Counted from the stretch's first letter, positions 35,172 to 44,972 are shown. The stretch is 64,000 bases of DNA from an uncultured Prevotellaceae bacterium (GCA_900543815.1 UQST01000011.1:7556-71555); one strand, 5' to 3'. Numbers and translations: made by a program. Notes: generated by a model from the letters alone, not told the origin.

Positions 35172-36674
35172 TTAATCATTACGTGTGGCACGGAACCCTT
35201 CCATATTGACATATCGGCGTGCCATCATGCGCCGGTAAGTGCTGCGGAGCCACAGAGGCATGGTGGCTATACCGGCCAGTCCAAGCACTATCATGGGCAA
35301 ATAGCCCCAAGTGGGACCGAGCGCGAGGCGGCCCAGATTCTCGACGCCAATGGGCACAAAGAGGGACACCACACTGACTATCTGCTGCATGGTGTTGCCT
35401 TGCTTGCTGCCCGTAACCTTTACATTCAGCGGTAGGGTGTTGTTGTTGTAGATGGCCAACTGGAACAGCATGGGCACCACAACACCTTGTGTGAACAGCA
35501 TATAGCCGATGTTCATCCACACGGATATCTTTCCTGACACCATCAGAGGGATAAGCAGGATGGCTGGCAGCAGGGTCATAAAGGCATTGAAGACGTATTT
35601 GGCACGCAACAGCTGGTAGATGCTGTTGCGACGGCTCATCAGTCCGTCGATATAGTTACCTTCGTAACACATGATGCACACCAGTGTGATGCTGCTGGGT
35701 GCAAGGTAGTCATACAGGCAGATGAAGGACTTCATGAACGCAGCGTCATAAATTTCCGTGAAGAAGAGAACACCGCTGAGAAGCAGTACGGCGGCCAATG
35801 CCATGATGAACTGATAGCGGAGCGACTTGTTGCGCAGCCGCATCTTCATCTCCAGTTTGAGGTATTCGCCCAACTGCCCATAGCGGTTGAGGAAGTTGAA
35901 CTGCATATTGCTCTTGGCCGGTGCATCCTCTTCCTTGCTTATCTCATTATATACCACCAGACTCTGCATACGGAAACATATCCAGTAGAGAGCGGCAATG
36001 ACAACTCCTGCCAGCACGTAAGCCCACATCTGGCAACGCGCAAAGGCATACATGTACAGCGTGCAGGGCTGGTCGAGGAGGTTGTTGTCGGGAATCAGCA
36101 TCAGGCACAGCAGACCGGCATGAATGGCTATGGGCAACAGCCAGAAGGCTGTATGACGCATGCACAGAGTGCGCATGATGAGATAGAAGAAGCTGTCGAT
36201 GAAGCACATGAGCATCCATCCCGCAAGCCATGACAGCAGGCCGCCCCAACCCATGAGAGGATATACTGCGCAGATGCCAAAGGGGATGAGCATGAACATC
36301 CAGTAGAGCGAACCCAGACTGAAACCAGCCCGCAGCATGTAACTGTGCAGCAAGAATGAGCGGCGGATGGGCAGTAGGGTATAGGGGCGAACGCGCTGTG
36401 AGGGGCTTTCCATCAGCAATGCACGGGTCCAGAAGTCTGCTATCAGCATATAGAGGAGTCCGCCGTCGAGCACGTGAAAGGCAGCCACATCGTTGTACTC
36501 ACCCTTCAATCCCATGGATAGCGTTACGCCCAGAAAGATGAGGATGGCGGCATAATAGAGCCACATGAACACACCCAGAAACTTCATGAAGCGGTTCTTG
36601 TCGAACATCGGGTTGCGCTCATCCTTCAGTTTGTCCTGCTTGCGCAACAGCAGGTACAATTGCCATTTGTTCAT
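35172..36674 (-). CDS. DUF5687-family ABC permease
   Basis: This 500-residue integral membrane protein has about ten hydrophobic segments spread along the sequence, and a charged central loop near residues 225-265 (NEISKEEDAPAKSN). The amphipathic N-terminus (MNKWQLYLLLRKQDKLKDERNP) is typical of these permeases. I identify it as DUF5687, a Bacteroidetes permease family paired with an ABC ATPase, here the gene at 34360-35079. What it transports is not known. It is 11 bp downstream of trxB. Confidence 0.82.
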   Translation of the reverse strand: MNKWQLYLLLRKQDKLKDERNPMFDKNRFMKFLGVFMWLYYAAILIFLGVTLSMGLKGEYNDVAAFHVLDGGLLYMLIADFWTRALLMESPSQRVRPYTLLPIRRSFLLHSYMLRAGFSLGSLYWMFMLIPFGICAVYPLMGWGGLLSWLAGWMLMCFIDSFFYLIMRTLCMRHTAFWLLPIAIHAGLLCLMLIPDNNLLDQPCTLYMYAFARCQMWAYVLAGVVIAALYWICFRMQSLVVYNEISKEEDAPAKSNMQFNFLNRYGQLGEYLKLEMKMRLRNKSLRYQFIMALAAVLLLSGVLFFTEIYDAAFMKSFICLYDYLAPSSITLVCIMCYEGNYIDGLMSRRNSIYQLLRAKYVFNAFMTLLPAILLIPLMVSGKISVWMNIGYMLFTQGVVVPMLFQLAIYNNNTLPLNVKVTGSKQGNTMQQIVSVVSLFVPIGVENLGRLALGPTWGYLPMIVLGLAGIATMPLWLRSTYRRMMARRYVNMEGFRATRND

Positions 36675-36685
36675 CGTATGATGCT

Positions 36686-37621
36686 TTAGCAGTGCGCCTT
36701 CAGATATTTCTCGGCCTCCATGGCTGCCTTGGCACCCGAACCTGCCGCAATGATGGCCTGTCGGTAGCGTGGGTCGGCCACATCGCCAGCCGCATAGACG
36801 CCTTCAACGGCTGTGCAGGGAGTGTCGCCGATGGTCTTTATGTAGCCGGCCTCATCGGTCTCCAGCCACTTGGTGAAGAGGGTGCTGTTGGGATGATGGC
36901 CTATTGCCAGGAAGAATCCATCTATATCCAGGTCATATTCGCGCTGGTCTTCCTGACCCGCACGATAGGTCAGATGTACACCCTCGAGCCCGTTCTCACC
37001 ATAGAGTCCGGTGGGTGTGTTCTCAAAGAGAATCTCTATGTTGGGTGTCTGCATCACGCGCTCCTGCATGATCTGGCTGGCTCTGAGATAGGGTTTACGT
37101 ACTATCATATACACCTTTGATGCCAAGGAAGCCAGGTAGGAAGCCTCTTCGCAGGCTGTGTCACCGCCTCCTACCACAGCCACCACCTTGCGTCGGTAGA
37201 AGAATCCATCGCATGTGGCACATGCACTCACGCCCATTCCCATGTACTTTTGCTCGTCTGGCAGACCCAGGTACTTGGCGCTGGCACCTGTGGCGATTAC
37301 CAGTGTGTCGGCTGTCCATTCCTCTTCCTCGTCGGTCCAGATGTGGAAGGGACGTTCGCCGAGCTCCACTTTGGCCACTGCCTTTGGCTCTATCTTGGCA
37401 CCGAAGCGCTCTGCTTGTGCACGCATGCTGTCCATCAGCTCGTTGGCATCTATGCCTTCGCTGAAGCCGGGATAGTTATCTACCTCGGTGGTGATGGTGA
37501 GCTGTCCGCCAGGCTGCATGCCTTCCATGATAATGGGAGAGAGGCCTGCACGACCTGCATAAATGGCTGCTGTGTATCCGGCAGGGCCGCTGCCGATAAT
37601 CATTATCTTTGCGTGGTTCAT
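36686..37621 (-). CDS. trxB: Thioredoxin-disulfide reductase
   Basis: This is the flavoprotein that passes NADPH electrons to thioredoxin. FAD-binding GSGPAG is at 10-15, the redox-active C134-A-T-C137 follows GVSA, the NADPH-binding GGGDTACEEA is near 155-164, and the C-terminal FAD motif YAAGDVAD is near 279. Length is 311 residues. It lies between lolA and the DUF5687 permease. Confidence 0.96.
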   Translation of the reverse strand: MNHAKIMIIGSGPAGYTAAIYAGRAGLSPIIMEGMQPGGQLTITTEVDNYPGFSEGIDANELMDSMRAQAERFGAKIEPKAVAKVELGERPFHIWTDEEEEWTADTLVIATGASAKYLGLPDEQKYMGMGVSACATCDGFFYRRKVVAVVGGGDTACEEASYLASLASKVYMIVRKPYLRASQIMQERVMQTPNIEILFENTPTGLYGENGLEGVHLTYRAGQEDQREYDLDIDGFFLAIGHHPNSTLFTKWLETDEAGYIKTIGDTPCTAVEGVYAAGDVADPRYRQAIIAAGSGAKAAMEAEKYLKAHC

Positions 37622-37642
37622 TGTCTTATAGTATATAATGTG

Positions 37643-38266
37643 TTATCTGAGGTCTATCACTTCTGCGTCGGGGTACATCGAGGGGTTGAAGGTGAACTGC
37701 TCGTTGCTGAGTTTCAGTCCGCTCTTGAAGTCGTGTATGGCTATTCGGTTCCAGTTGCCGTCCTGCTTCACGCGCACACACAGCAGCGTGTAGTCCGACT
37801 TGCGGATGTCTATGTAGATTTCCTCAGTCAGATTTCCTGCATAGCGAGCCTGCAAGTGCACCACATAAGTGGCCTGTCCGCGCAGGTTGCCATCCTTCAT
37901 GCTGAGCTTGTACCCCTGCTTGTAAGTGTCGAGGAAAGCGTATGGGTGCATTGCCGCTATCTCCTTGCTGGTGGGATTGGTCATGTTCACTTCGCCGCTC
38001 TGGGGCATATATGACCACAGCGTCTTGCCGTCATACCATGTTTTCATCTCCTTGGTATCCATGTGCATCTTCTTTCCCTTGAGCAACATTGTACCTTCCG
38101 TGCGCCCCTGTTCTGTGGTTCCTTGGAATGAGGTAGCGGTAAAACTGACCTCTACGTCGCCGCTCTTTTTGATTTTGGATGCTGCTGTGTCAAGCACCTT
38201 GCGGGCATTCTGGGCACTCAGCCCCATGCACAGGAGGCATGAGATGAGGAATAAGAGTCTTCTCAT
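37643..38266 (-). CDS. lolA: LolA-like outer-membrane lipoprotein carrier
   Basis: This 207-residue periplasmic protein has a signal peptide of about 18 residues (FLISCLLCMGLSA). The mature part matches LolA, with a repeated beta-strand pattern (TEGTMLLKGKKMHMDTKEMKTWYDGKTLW) that forms the hydrophobic half-barrel holding lipoprotein acyl chains. The order ftsK-lolA-trxB is common in Bacteroidetes. The gap to trxB is 21 bp, so the two are probably cotranscribed. LolA-like carriers for other lipids remain an alternative. Confidence 0.86.
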   Translation of the reverse strand: MRRLLFLISCLLCMGLSAQNARKVLDTAASKIKKSGDVEVSFTATSFQGTTEQGRTEGTMLLKGKKMHMDTKEMKTWYDGKTLWSYMPQSGEVNMTNPTSKEIAAMHPYAFLDTYKQGYKLSMKDGNLRGQATYVVHLQARYAGNLTEEIYIDIRKSDYTLLCVRVKQDGNWNRIAIHDFKSGLKLSNEQFTFNPSMYPDAEVIDLR

Positions 38267-38365
38267 AATCTTCTTACATTATAGATTTAGTATGCTTCGT
38301 ATATTGATGCGGAATGCTTCTATCCTTGTGGTTGTATGCTCCTATATATAATATGGTATGCTCCG

Positions 38366-40960
38366 TCAGCGGTTCCGGATGTTTTCCAGCTTGTACTGAA
38401 GCTCCTCCATTGTGGAGCAGAGCACTTCTCGTGGTTTGCTTCCTTTGGATGGACCCACTATGCCAGCCGACTCCAACTGCTTCATGATACGGCCTGCGCG
38501 GTTGAACCCTACCTCCAGTGCCTGCTGTATGTAGCTGGTGCTTCCGCGCTGGGAGCTCACTATCAGTTCGGCCGCAGCCTCAAACATGCTGTCGAGGCGG
38601 CTGGTGTCCATGCTCGAACCGCCGCTTGAATCGTCACCCTCATCGGGCACCTCGGGCAGGGGGAAGGGAGCCAGATAACCCTGCTGGCTGGCTATGAAGG
38701 AAACCACATTCTCCACCTCGGGCGTATCCACAAAGGCACACTGCACGCGCACAGGCTCTCCTCCTGTGATGATAAGCATATCACCCTTGCATGCCAGATG
38801 GTTGGCACCCGAGCGGTCCAGGATTGTCTTGCTATCTACAGCACTGCTCACCTTGAATGCCATACGTGCAGGGAAGTTGGCCTTGATGGTTCCGGTGATG
38901 ATGTTGGTGGTAGGTCGCTGGGTGGCTATTATCATGTGGATACCCACTGCACGTGCCAACTGGGCAATACGTGCAATAGGCAACTCTATCTCCTTGCCTG
39001 CTGTCATGATCAGGTCACCGAACTCATCGATGATTACCACTATGTAGGGCAGGAACCGATGCCCGTTGTTGGGATTGAGCTGGCGGTTTCTGAACTTCTC
39101 GTTATACTCCTTCAGGTTCTTGGCATGGGCTGTCTTCAGCAGATTATAGCGCTCATCCATCTCTATGCACAGCGACTTCAGGGTCTGCACCACCTTGTTC
39201 ACATCGGTGATGATAGGCTCGTCGGTATCCTCCGTACCCTCCACTTGTGCCAGGAAATGCTTCACTATGGGGTTGTACAGACTGAACTCCACCTTCTTGG
39301 GATCCACCATCACCAGCTTCAGTTCAGCGGGATGCTTCTTGTACAGAAGCGATGTGAGTATGACGTTCAAGCCCACTGACTTACCCTGACCAGTGGCTCC
39401 TGCCACCAGCAGATGCGGCAACTTGGCCAAATCCACCATGAATACTTCATTGGTGATGGTCTTTCCCAAGGCAAGGGGAAGCTCGTAGTCTGTCGTCTGG
39501 AACTTGCGGCTGTTGATGATACTCTCCATCGACACAATCTGTGCATGGGCGTTGGGCACCTCGATACCGATGGTTCCCTTGCCTGGGATAGGCGCAATGA
39601 TACGGATGCCAAGGGCGCTCAGGCTCAAGGCAATATCGTCTTCCAGATTGCGCACACGGCTTACGCGCACTCCTGGAGCAGGCTTGATTTCATACAGAGT
39701 GATGGTGGGCCCGACCGTGGCAGATATTCCCACGATATCCACACCGAAGTTCTTCAGCACTTCCTGTATCCTTTCCTTGTTGCGCAACTGCTCTTCGCCA
39801 TCCACGCTGGCCACGTTGTCGGGATAATGCTTCAGCAAGTCGATGGTGGGGTACTTGTATAGCTCCAGGTCTTTCTTAGGGTCATACATCTCCAGCGCCC
39901 CGTCGGCATGCAGAACGGCCTTCTCCGGCTCTTCGCCTACAATGATCTTCATCCCGGCATCCTGCCCGCTCTCTTCCTTCTCGTCATCTGCTTCCTTCTC
40001 GCCTTCAGGCACGATAATTTCCAGGGGCACTTCGTCGGCTGCCTCCTTGTGCTCTTCTGTATCGATGGCGGGAGCAACCTCTGTCTCACCCCTCTGCGTG
40101 TTCACGTCAAAGGTGAGGACGGTAGCTGTACTCTCGGGACTGTCTATGAATGGTTCTGCAGATGTACTGCCAGCCTCGTTGCCGTCAATCAAAACGGGTA
40201 CGGCAACAGGCTCGCCGTTCTCTTCCTGGCCGTCCCCCTCGCTCTTTTCTTTGCCTTTCGAGGCGCGAACCACCATGTTGCGGAAGGAGGTGGCAGCCTC
40301 TTCGCTCAGATAGAAGAGGTAGAGCAAGGCACTCACCAGCAGTACTATCATGCACCCCAGGTCGCCTATCTGTGCCGATGCAATATCATATTCCCGCCTG
40401 CCGATGCTTCCTCCCCAACTGATGAAACTGTCCTTCATGGTGCCCACATGCTGCGTCAGGCATGCCAGGAATGCAGAGCACCATATCATGATGACCATAC
40501 AGTTAATAAACCACTTGTGCAGTCTTACCTTCAGAATGCCTGTCACCCGCACTCCTGCAGCCAGCAGGAAGATGGGCACCATAATGCCCGAAACGCCGAA
40601 GGCATCGTCCATGAGCCATCGCGAAAGGCGCCAGCCCAACTTACCCAGCCAGTTGGCTGCGGGCAGCGATGAGTCATACATCAGCGCCTGGTCAGTCTTT
40701 GCGGTAAAGAGATAGGATACAGTGGCTATAAGCATGCAGAAAGCAAGCACCACCAATATCAGTCCCCAGATAAACCTACGGTTGGCCTTTTTGTCCATAC
40801 GCTCGCTCTCCTTCACGTCGGAGTCGTCTGCGCCGTTCTGGTAAATGATATGTGTGCCTCTCCACAGCTTGCCTCCCAGCCCCGTCAGTTTGCCCAACAG
40901 GCTGGTGTTCTGCTGCTTTCGTGTGTCTTTTCTTCTATTATTCTTTTTGGGAGTTCCCAT
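38366..40960 (-). CDS. ftsK: DNA translocase FtsK
   Basis: FtsK is a septum-anchored motor that clears chromosome DNA at division. The protein has 864 residues. Four hydrophobic segments at the N-terminus (about 60-215) are followed by an acidic/Glu-rich linker (about 235-365). The RecA-like motor has Walker A GATGQGKS near residue 520 and Walker B VVIIDEFGDL, and a C-terminal winged-helix gamma domain (about 800-864) recognises polar DNA motifs. Its promoter lies 27 bp upstream of the ATG. Confidence 0.96.
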   Translation of the reverse strand: MGTPKKNNRRKDTRKQQNTSLLGKLTGLGGKLWRGTHIIYQNGADDSDVKESERMDKKANRRFIWGLILVVLAFCMLIATVSYLFTAKTDQALMYDSSLPAANWLGKLGWRLSRWLMDDAFGVSGIMVPIFLLAAGVRVTGILKVRLHKWFINCMVIMIWCSAFLACLTQHVGTMKDSFISWGGSIGRREYDIASAQIGDLGCMIVLLVSALLYLFYLSEEAATSFRNMVVRASKGKEKSEGDGQEENGEPVAVPVLIDGNEAGSTSAEPFIDSPESTATVLTFDVNTQRGETEVAPAIDTEEHKEAADEVPLEIIVPEGEKEADDEKEESGQDAGMKIIVGEEPEKAVLHADGALEMYDPKKDLELYKYPTIDLLKHYPDNVASVDGEEQLRNKERIQEVLKNFGVDIVGISATVGPTITLYEIKPAPGVRVSRVRNLEDDIALSLSALGIRIIAPIPGKGTIGIEVPNAHAQIVSMESIINSRKFQTTDYELPLALGKTITNEVFMVDLAKLPHLLVAGATGQGKSVGLNVILTSLLYKKHPAELKLVMVDPKKVEFSLYNPIVKHFLAQVEGTEDTDEPIITDVNKVVQTLKSLCIEMDERYNLLKTAHAKNLKEYNEKFRNRQLNPNNGHRFLPYIVVIIDEFGDLIMTAGKEIELPIARIAQLARAVGIHMIIATQRPTTNIITGTIKANFPARMAFKVSSAVDSKTILDRSGANHLACKGDMLIITGGEPVRVQCAFVDTPEVENVVSFIASQQGYLAPFPLPEVPDEGDDSSGGSSMDTSRLDSMFEAAAELIVSSQRGSTSYIQQALEVGFNRAGRIMKQLESAGIVGPSKGSKPREVLCSTMEELQYKLENIRNR

Positions 40961-40986
40961 ATTGCGTGTCAGATTTATACAAACTG

Positions 40987-41017
40987 CAAATGTAGCGCAA
41001 TTTCTTCAAAAAGCAAA
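40987..41017 (-). promoter_or_regulatory. Promoter of ftsK
   Basis: On the minus strand, TTTG (41014-41017), a 19-bp spacer, then TACATTTG (40987-40994) form a full two-part Bacteroidetes promoter. Confidence 0.7.
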
Positions 41018-41071
41018 GCAGAAAGGCGTGGATTTATTGGGGAAAAGCGATTGGCGTACCTTCTGTATTCC

Positions 41072-42331
41072 TTACTTCCGGAACTGATAGGCCACTCTTT
41101 CGTCGCCGTTCCAGCAATGGATGATGCCGCAATAGGCGAACCCTTCCTTGGCGATGGCGTTTCGCATTACATGGTTGTCACGATGGGTGTCGATGCGGAT
41201 ATTGTTGTAGTCGAGTAGGGCAAGCTGCATAGCCAGGTGCAGAATGCCTTTGCGGGTGCCGTCGGATGCTATGCGGTGGATGGTGGCGTATGGTGCATCG
41301 TTGAGCCAACGGCCTTCGTAGATGACGTCATAGGTGGGGTCAACGCCGCCACGAAGCACAAAGGTGGCGATGACAGACTGCTTCTCGTCCTCCACCACAT
41401 AGCTGTCTCTGCTTCCGATGTCCTTTCGGAGCAGTTCCTCACTGGGGTAAGCGGCTGTCCATTGGCTGGGATTTCCCGTTTCCAACATGAAGCTGCGGGC
41501 GTGGGAGAAGAGTGCCTGAAGCCGCGGAATGTCCTCCACCCGCGTATGACGTATGCTCATGCCGTCGGCCAGCACGATGCTGTCTCCCTCGCAGGCTATC
41601 CGCCAGAAGGGTACATGCTTCTCCTGGCAGAAAGGTTCCATGCGCCAGGCCGACTCGAAACCGCTCAGCACGAAGTGCATAGGTACGAACATCCCCACCT
41701 GGAAGCGCTCGATGAACTGCCTTGCACCCAGTGTGTATCCGTTGCCAATGCGCCCATCCACGGGAAACATCACGAGATCAAACCCCTTGGCAATCTTCTG
41801 TATGTCTTTCAGTTCGCCCAAGAAACGCTTCTCCTCAGCCACTGGGTCGATGTCCTCACCCAGCTCCTTGCTGTAGGGTTGCCTGTCTTTGTTGCCGTCC
41901 GCAAGGAACCTCGCATACCAGTTGCACAGGTCTCCTGCGTGGAAGATGCGCTTTCCCCCGGTTTCCACTATCCAGCTCACTCCGCTGTCGTTGCTCCCTG
42001 TGACGGTCACCTGTATATTCTCGTCGGCCCATGTGCCGCCTTTGGCCAGCCACACATCGGCCTCTCCCTTGTCGGCCCGGCGGTGCTTGAGGATATCTTT
42101 TGACAAAATGTAAGTGACATCGGAACATAATGACTGCTTCCACCCAAAGATGTCTTTGGTGAAATGGTCCTCGTGAAAATGGCTTGCAAAGACATACACA
42201 TGCCTGCCGCCACGCCTGCCGAGGCACTTGGGCAGCACGTTTGCCAGGTCGAGCCAATAGTCAAACACGAGTATGCCGGCAGCTGTCTCCACCACAAATC
42301 CGCTGTGAAATATATAGGTGAGCCTAATCAT
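41072..42331 (-). CDS. Metallo-beta-lactamase-fold and GNAT acetyltransferase fusion
   Basis: This single 419-residue frame joins two enzyme folds. Residues 1-255 form an MBL-fold hydrolase with HFHEDHF at 51-57, the family's metal-binding HxHxDH, and supporting HAGD at 131-134. Residues 256-419 form a GNAT N-acetyltransferase (SIRHTRVEDIPRLQALF, then a CoA-side segment DGTRKGILHLAMQ near 360). A single frame with no break argues against a sequencing artefact. The substrates of both halves are unknown, but fusion suggests linked steps. It converges on no gene and ends just before the ftsK promoter. Confidence 0.85.
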   Translation of the reverse strand: MIRLTYIFHSGFVVETAAGILVFDYWLDLANVLPKCLGRRGGRHVYVFASHFHEDHFTKDIFGWKQSLCSDVTYILSKDILKHRRADKGEADVWLAKGGTWADENIQVTVTGSNDSGVSWIVETGGKRIFHAGDLCNWYARFLADGNKDRQPYSKELGEDIDPVAEEKRFLGELKDIQKIAKGFDLVMFPVDGRIGNGYTLGARQFIERFQVGMFVPMHFVLSGFESAWRMEPFCQEKHVPFWRIACEGDSIVLADGMSIRHTRVEDIPRLQALFSHARSFMLETGNPSQWTAAYPSEELLRKDIGSRDSYVVEDEKQSVIATFVLRGGVDPTYDVIYEGRWLNDAPYATIHRIASDGTRKGILHLAMQLALLDYNNIRIDTHRDNHVMRNAIAKEGFAYCGIIHCWNGDERVAYQFRK

Positions 42332-42410
42332 CGTTTCCTCCTTATCCTCTGCTGGTTACACTTGAACTCGCTGCCTCTGCCTCAGAGCCTGGCTTTGGGA
42401 ATGCCGCAAG

Positions 42411-42824
42411 CTATTTTGTTTCTTCCAACAATTCCTCCAGAAACTCCGACGCATCGGCCACACAGAGCGGACACTCGCGCAAGACCTTGCCTGTGCCAAC
42501 GCCCTTGAGCTGCTTGCATTGCGTGGCTCCGTTGCGCTGCTGGAACTTTGTCATCATCTGACGCATTCCCTTCACGCCTTTGGCTTTATCCTTGACAGCC
42601 AGTCCATATACGATGCCTGCGCCCACCAGAGCACCGCATGTGCCTTCCATGTTGCCCATGCCCACGGCAAAGCAGTTGCCTGCCTGCTTGATGGTTTCCT
42701 CGTCCAGAGGGGTATAGTCATAATAGGTACAGAGTACCGACTGTGTGCAGTTGTGTGTTCCTGCACTCTTCTTGGCTTCTGCCAGATGCTTTCTGCTTTC
42801 CATATTCTGATGTCTTGTTTCCAT
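42411..42824 (-). CDS. C_GCAxxG_C_C-family protein
   Basis: This is a 137-residue protein with conserved cysteines and glycines. NCTQSV with C26 is followed by GNCFAVGMGNMEGTCGALVGAGIVYGL near 49-75, which matches the C_GCAxxG_C_C family signature, and CPLC near 119. Such proteins are thought to bind metal or redox cofactors and are common in anaerobes. The second ATG (MESRKHLAEAK, residue 8) is an alternative start. A TACCTTTG box lies 9 bp upstream of the first ATG, and about 30 bp upstream of the second, which favours the second. Confidence 0.82.
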   Translation of the reverse strand: METRHQNMESRKHLAEAKKSAGTHNCTQSVLCTYYDYTPLDEETIKQAGNCFAVGMGNMEGTCGALVGAGIVYGLAVKDKAKGVKGMRQMMTKFQQRNGATQCKQLKGVGTGKVLRECPLCVADASEFLEELLEETK

Positions 42825-42832
42825 TTCTGTGG

Positions 42833-42840
42833 CAAAGGTA
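42833..42840 (-). promoter_or_regulatory. Promoter box of the C_GCAxxG_C_C gene
   Basis: TACCTTTG on the minus strand matches TAnnTTTG. Its distance (about 30 bp) to the internal ATG at 42803 is typical of other promoters here. Confidence 0.6.
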
Positions 42841-42913
42841 GCTATTTTCGGCTATATGCACGAATGTCTGCTGTGCGCTTTCTGCCCCCGCCTGTCCGTC
42901 TTGTCCCTGTCCG

Positions 42914-43546
42914 TCATGCGCTCATCATGCACCACATAGTCACCAGAAATGGCACGGTAAAGTCGGTGACAAAGCCATGATAGATGCTTAGCGCCACATA
43001 CTTCTGCCCGATGGTTTTGGTGATGATGGGCAGTGTGGTGTCCATCGTAGTGGCTCCACCTGTGGAGATGGGAGCCAGTGGACCCGCCCACTTGGCCAGC
43101 AGGGGAGTGAGCAGCAGCGTGATCATCTCGCGTATGATGTTGGCCAGCAGGGCAATGGTACCCAGTTCGGCTCCTCGGTATTCGGTGATGAAGATACTTG
43201 AGAGAGAGTAATAGGCAAAGCCGCTGTCGAGCGCCAGACAGTCGGTCAATGCGCGATGCTGAAGCACCCCACCGTCTCCCGCGCTCATGATGAGGAAGGC
43301 TGCCACAGCGCCCAGCCACGAACCGAGAATGGTCACAAGGGGCAGAAGCGCCAGACGCGGGCTTAAGCTCTTCATGTCACTCTTCATATCGGGGTTCATG
43401 CCAATGCCTATGCCCACGCACAGGAGCAGGCCGCACAGGGCCACGAAACTGATGTCGCACTGGGTGGCCCATGCGGGCAAGGTGCCGTTGTGACCAGCCA
43501 GCAAGCCCAGCAGGAAGAAGCCTACAACTATCAGGCTGCCCTTCAT
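42914..43546 (-). CDS. LysO-type lysine exporter, C-terminal half
   Basis: This 210-residue membrane protein has about six hydrophobic segments. CLALDSGFAYYSLSSIFITEYRGAELGTIALLANIIREM and SIYHGFVTDFTVPFL are hallmarks of the LysO (YbjE) core. LysO exports lysine and its analogues. In this genome the transporter is two genes; the N-terminal half is the preceding gene. The start codon overlaps the stop of its partner (ATGA at 43543-43546), so the two polypeptides are made in step. Confidence 0.85.
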   Translation of the reverse strand: MKGSLIVVGFFLLGLLAGHNGTLPAWATQCDISFVALCGLLLCVGIGIGMNPDMKSDMKSLSPRLALLPLVTILGSWLGAVAAFLIMSAGDGGVLQHRALTDCLALDSGFAYYSLSSIFITEYRGAELGTIALLANIIREMITLLLTPLLAKWAGPLAPISTGGATTMDTTLPIITKTIGQKYVALSIYHGFVTDFTVPFLVTMWCMMSA

Positions 43547-43839
43547 CGGTCACCTCCCTTCATGCTTCGCCACAGCCCCCAGGCCAGTGCGCAGCAGCCC
43601 ACCACGCTGCATACAGCCAGCAGCAGAGCCTCCACGCCCAGCGTGGGCAGCGACATGATAATCTGTTCGTTGCCTCCCACCTCGGCTCCCAGCATGAAGA
43701 GCAGGAGCCAGATGAGCCATGTGGTGGCACGTGAGGTCCATGTACCCACGGCTCCCTTGCATGCCGAAGAAGCCACGCGAGTGCGTATCAGGTACCCTAT
43801 GATGATGCCTGAGAAGATGAATGCTATTACCTTGAACAT
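43543..43839 (-). CDS. LysO-type lysine exporter, N-terminal half
   Basis: This 98-residue protein has three hydrophobic segments (about 5-20, 38-56 and 64-88), the last followed by a basic end (WRSMKGGDR). It matches the N-terminal DUF340 part of LysO. Overlap with the C-terminal half by four bases supports a two-subunit transporter. It is 29 bp after the alcohol dehydrogenase on the opposite side of the same strand and may be cotranscribed upstream of it. Confidence 0.82.
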   Translation of the reverse strand: MFKVIAFIFSGIIIGYLIRTRVASSACKGAVGTWTSRATTWLIWLLLFMLGAEVGGNEQIIMSLPTLGVEALLLAVCSVVGCCALAWGLWRSMKGGDR

Positions 43840-43869
43840 CTTTCCTTATTATATATACGCGCGCGAGGG

Positions 43870-44904
43870 TCAGTTGTAGATGGCCACCTTGATGACGCCG
43901 TCTTCCTTGTTCTCAAACAGCCGGTAGGCTTCCTCAATACGCTCCAGCGGGAAGCGGTGGGTGATGAGTGGGGTGGTGTCTATCTTTCCTTGCTCAATGA
44001 GGCCGAGCACCTCCTCGCAGTCGCAACCATCTACGCCACCTGTCTTGAAGGTGAGGTTCTTGCCGTACATCTGTGGCAGGGGCAGCACTTGCGGTTCGTC
44101 ATAGAGAGCCACCACGGTGACTATGGCGTTTGGTCGGGCGCAGCGCCATGCCAGCTGGAATGTATCCCGGGCACCAGCCACCTCCAGCACGCGGTCGGCA
44201 CCGCCGTGGTCGCTGTGGCTGCGCACAAACTCCTCGCACTCGGCAGGTGTGGTGAGCAGTACATCGGGGTAATGCTCGCGCACGAAGCGCCTGCGCTCGT
44301 CCGACGGTTCGCACACGATGATGCGCTTTGGCTGCTTGAGCATGACGCACAGCAGGGTACAGATGCCCGTGGGACCAGCCCCCATGATGAGTACAGTATC
44401 CTCGAGAGTGATGTCGCTTATGCGTGCTGCCCAGAATCCAGTGGCCAGCACATCGCCCACCAGCAGAGCCTGTTCGTCGGTGACAGAGTCTGGTATGCGG
44501 CACAATCCCTGCGTGGCCAGCGGCACACGCACGTATTGGGTCTGCCCGCCATCTATCCTGCATCCCAAAGCCCAACCGCCGTGAGGCGATGTGCAGTTGT
44601 TCACATAGCCGTGCCTGCAGAAGAAACATTCGCCGCAGAAGGTTTCCACGTTGACCGTCACACGGTCTCCCACCTTCACGCCTCTTACCTGCGGTCCAGC
44701 TTCCTCCACTATGCCCACCATCTCGTGGCCCACTGTGATGCCAGGTACAGCCCTGGGTACGCTGCCGTGCTTGATGTGCAGGTCGCTCGAGCAGATGCTG
44801 CCCAATGTGACCCTCACGATGGCGTCGGTAGGCTCCAGGAGCACAGGACGCGGCTTGTCAATAAGGGCAAAGTGCCCCTTCTCTATGTATGTATATGCTT
44901 TCAT
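43870..44904 (-). CDS. Zinc-dependent alcohol dehydrogenase
   Basis: This medium-chain dehydrogenase of 344 residues has the catalytic zinc ligands C38 and H60-E61 and the structural zinc cysteines C90, C93, C96 and C104. The NAD-binding Rossmann loop is GAGPTGICTLL near 175-185. Its pattern resembles threonine or sorbitol dehydrogenases rather than ethanol dehydrogenases, but the substrate is not fixed by these motifs. It is followed by the two LysO genes on the same strand, possibly one transcript. Confidence 0.9.
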   Translation of the reverse strand: MKAYTYIEKGHFALIDKPRPVLLEPTDAIVRVTLGSICSSDLHIKHGSVPRAVPGITVGHEMVGIVEEAGPQVRGVKVGDRVTVNVETFCGECFFCRHGYVNNCTSPHGGWALGCRIDGGQTQYVRVPLATQGLCRIPDSVTDEQALLVGDVLATGFWAARISDITLEDTVLIMGAGPTGICTLLCVMLKQPKRIIVCEPSDERRRFVREHYPDVLLTTPAECEEFVRSHSDHGGADRVLEVAGARDTFQLAWRCARPNAIVTVVALYDEPQVLPLPQMYGKNLTFKTGGVDGCDCEEVLGLIEQGKIDTTPLITHRFPLERIEEAYRLFENKEDGVIKVAIYN

Positions 44905-44972
44905 ATTCGTTGGTTTATCTGATTCATGCGCCTTCGTTCGACTTGCTTATATGCTTGATTTACAGGAAAAGT

